From Sclerurus mexicanus (Eukaryota > Chordata > Aves > Passeriformes > Furnariidae), in assembly GCA_013396755.1 (NCBI GenBank), contig VWZF01005998.1:124001-188000 (forward strand): DNA of 64,000 bases, written 5' to 3'. The notes beneath the pieces were generated by a model, which was not told the origin of the DNA, ran no database searches, and worked only from the letters and a program-made list of their open reading frames with translations. Below, one piece after another: positions 62,342 to 64,000 of this stretch. Every line of letters begins with the position of its first letter. Within the stretch, counting starts at the first letter, position 1. A program made the position numbers and the translations under genes.

Positions 62342-64000
62342 CTTAGATTTGTAAGGATAAACTGTGCTTAGTTTTGGAGTTACATAACCTTTTACCATTC
62401 TTTTGTTTCTTATTGATTCTGCTGAGATGCTAATTCCCTTTAGTCTTTTCACAAATGTAAAATGAACATTGGGTTCCACTAGTCTTTTTATTAAATATTA
62501 TAGGAAAAAAAATAGTACCAACGTAGTGCTCCTCCCTATTTTTAAACAAATTGTCATTTCCATCTCTAGAAGCTTTTTTAGGTTGTTTTGGTTTATTTTT
62601 ATAAACACAATTTCAGTTTTTTAACCAAATTTAGTTTCGTTTTTCAGATTTATTTTTTCTCTTCAGCTGTTAAATTTATTCTGTCACACTTCCAGGATCA
62701 ATCTCCATTTAGGTCTTTACTCTTTCCACAAAGGCACCATGCTGCATTGCTCCTGTAGATGGGTTCCATGACTCTGGAGTACTTCTTTAATGCTGAAATA
62801 ACTATTTTGTTAATCCAAAAATCCCCAAACCCCATTTCCCCACCTCATTTAAAACATGCATCAAAACAGCACCTTCTTCCAACACATGCCCTGCTGGACT
62901 ATAGTAACTATGCTTTGTAAAAGAACAAAAATGCTTCTTGTTTGCTCTCTGGGAGTCATGATCTTCAGTCATAACTGTGCATTACATTAATGAAAAAATA
63001 TTGGATTTTGAAATATTTTTTATGAAATTTCAGTTATTTTTTCTCTATTTATGACAAATTTCCCTTTTCTCTGAGTATAGCATCATTTCCAGTCAGGTTT
63101 GATAGAGAGCACTGAAGCAATGAGCAAAATCAACTGAAGACAAAGATGTCAAGCAAAAGTCAATCAAATCCTAGTGCCCCAAACAAAATAAATATAAATT
63201 AAGAAAATACATCACAGAAAATAACATCTTATAGACAAAGATCAGTTCAAAATCTGTTGAAAGCTTGATTTTTTCAAGTCGTTTGAAAGTCACTATGGAA
63301 AAATACTTCTTATTGTAAATTGTAATATCATAAGAAAATTTCTGAGTCTGCTTATGTCAGGAGAGTTACTTTAAATTATTGATGGTTGATGATTATGCAA
63401 GTCCACTTCTAATCTCATGTATTTAATAATTTTAATTCTTCCAGTTCATTTGGCACATCAAGAAGGACAAATAAATGCACAGTGATACAGAAGAAGATTA
63501 GGACATTTTTTGAGACTCTGATCAGAGTATCACCTAATGCTTTCACTGCCCAGATAACTTTCTGAATTCACATGGACTGGCATAACACCATGAAAATAAC
63601 TTTCATAATCTAGGAACTGAGGAAAAAATAATACTGTTAATAAGATTAGGCCTTGAAGAGGTACCTCCCTGAAGCTTAGCAAAAATGTTATCTGGCCATT
63701 TAGGATCTAAAATGAATGGAAACATTGCTTGTGTACAGAAAATGGCTGCTGAATCATTATTGTTTCTTCTTTACAAGAAGCGAATAACTATGAAAAACCA
63801 ACAACAACTGTCCAGTGTTAAAGTTCCCTTTCAACCTTCTTATCTTCTGGATTCTGACTAAACATAATTCACATGCAATTTTCTACAATTCCTTACTCCC
63901 TCTTTATCTCACACCCTAATCTTACCTTATACACTCACCCTTCCCACACAACAGGTGTGTTGCCTTGCAAGGGGGACATGCAAATTCCAGGTACAATAAA

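Larger units (their letters stand above)
54863..64000. other. Single-copy AT-rich noncoding DNA
   Basis: I see no gene, LINE, LTR or RNA gene in this last 9 kb. It contains an (AAT)n tract at 55711-55730, a TA repeat at 60577-60588, a pyrimidine-rich tract near 59985-60008, an A/C-rich tract at 60744-60784 and a perfect hairpin at 62317-62341. Two stretches (56770-56950 and 57240-57420) read like candidate conserved noncoding elements. The 78-codon minus-strand frame at 61660-61896 is protein-like in composition but starts with GTG and matches no family I know. Confidence 0.6.

Noticed and set aside
1..64000. CRISPR arrays, operons, phage or integrative elements
   Set aside because: No regularly spaced repeats, no bacterial-type gene packing. 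The repeats are avian CR1, so a prokaryotic reading does not fit.

Overview
This window looks like nuclear DNA from a bird, most likely a passerine (songbird). Its interspersed repeats are almost all 5'-truncated CR1 retrotransposons, the dominant avian LINE. They carry the CR1 3'-terminal 8-base repeat (ATTCTATG-like) and, in the longer copies, remnants of the C-terminal end of CR1 ORF2. One short composite element at 48479-48615 joins a tRNA-Ile-like head to a CR1-like tail, the architecture I know from the zebra finch element TguSINE1. The CR1 and SINE calls cover roughly 4.9 kb, about 7-8% of the window. The background is AT-rich with few CpGs and no CpG island that I can see.

I found no protein-coding gene, no supported exon and no functional RNA gene. 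Most open frames are short, lack codon-like structure, or lie in CR1 copies. The window is best read as intergenic sequence or the inside of a very long intron. I cannot name the flanking or host gene.

Layout: 1-13460 is single-copy AT-rich DNA with only short simple repeats. 13461-27745 is the most repeat-rich part, with CR1 copies on both strands, an older LINE-like stretch and a perfect 31-base tandem duplication (20617-20678). 27745-39776 has one CR1 copy (33133-33306), an isolated splice-acceptor-like site near 29648 and candidate conserved noncoding stretches. 39777-51013 holds four more CR1 copies and the SINE. 51014-54862 has a 64/68-base imperfect duplication and two CR1 copies of the same type and orientation. 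54863-64000 is single-copy AT-rich DNA with further candidate conserved noncoding stretches and one perfect hairpin.

I see no operon, CRISPR array, phage, toxin system or other new multi-gene system. The findings below are modest: retrotransposon history, small duplications and sequence stretches whose function would need a cross-species alignment to judge.
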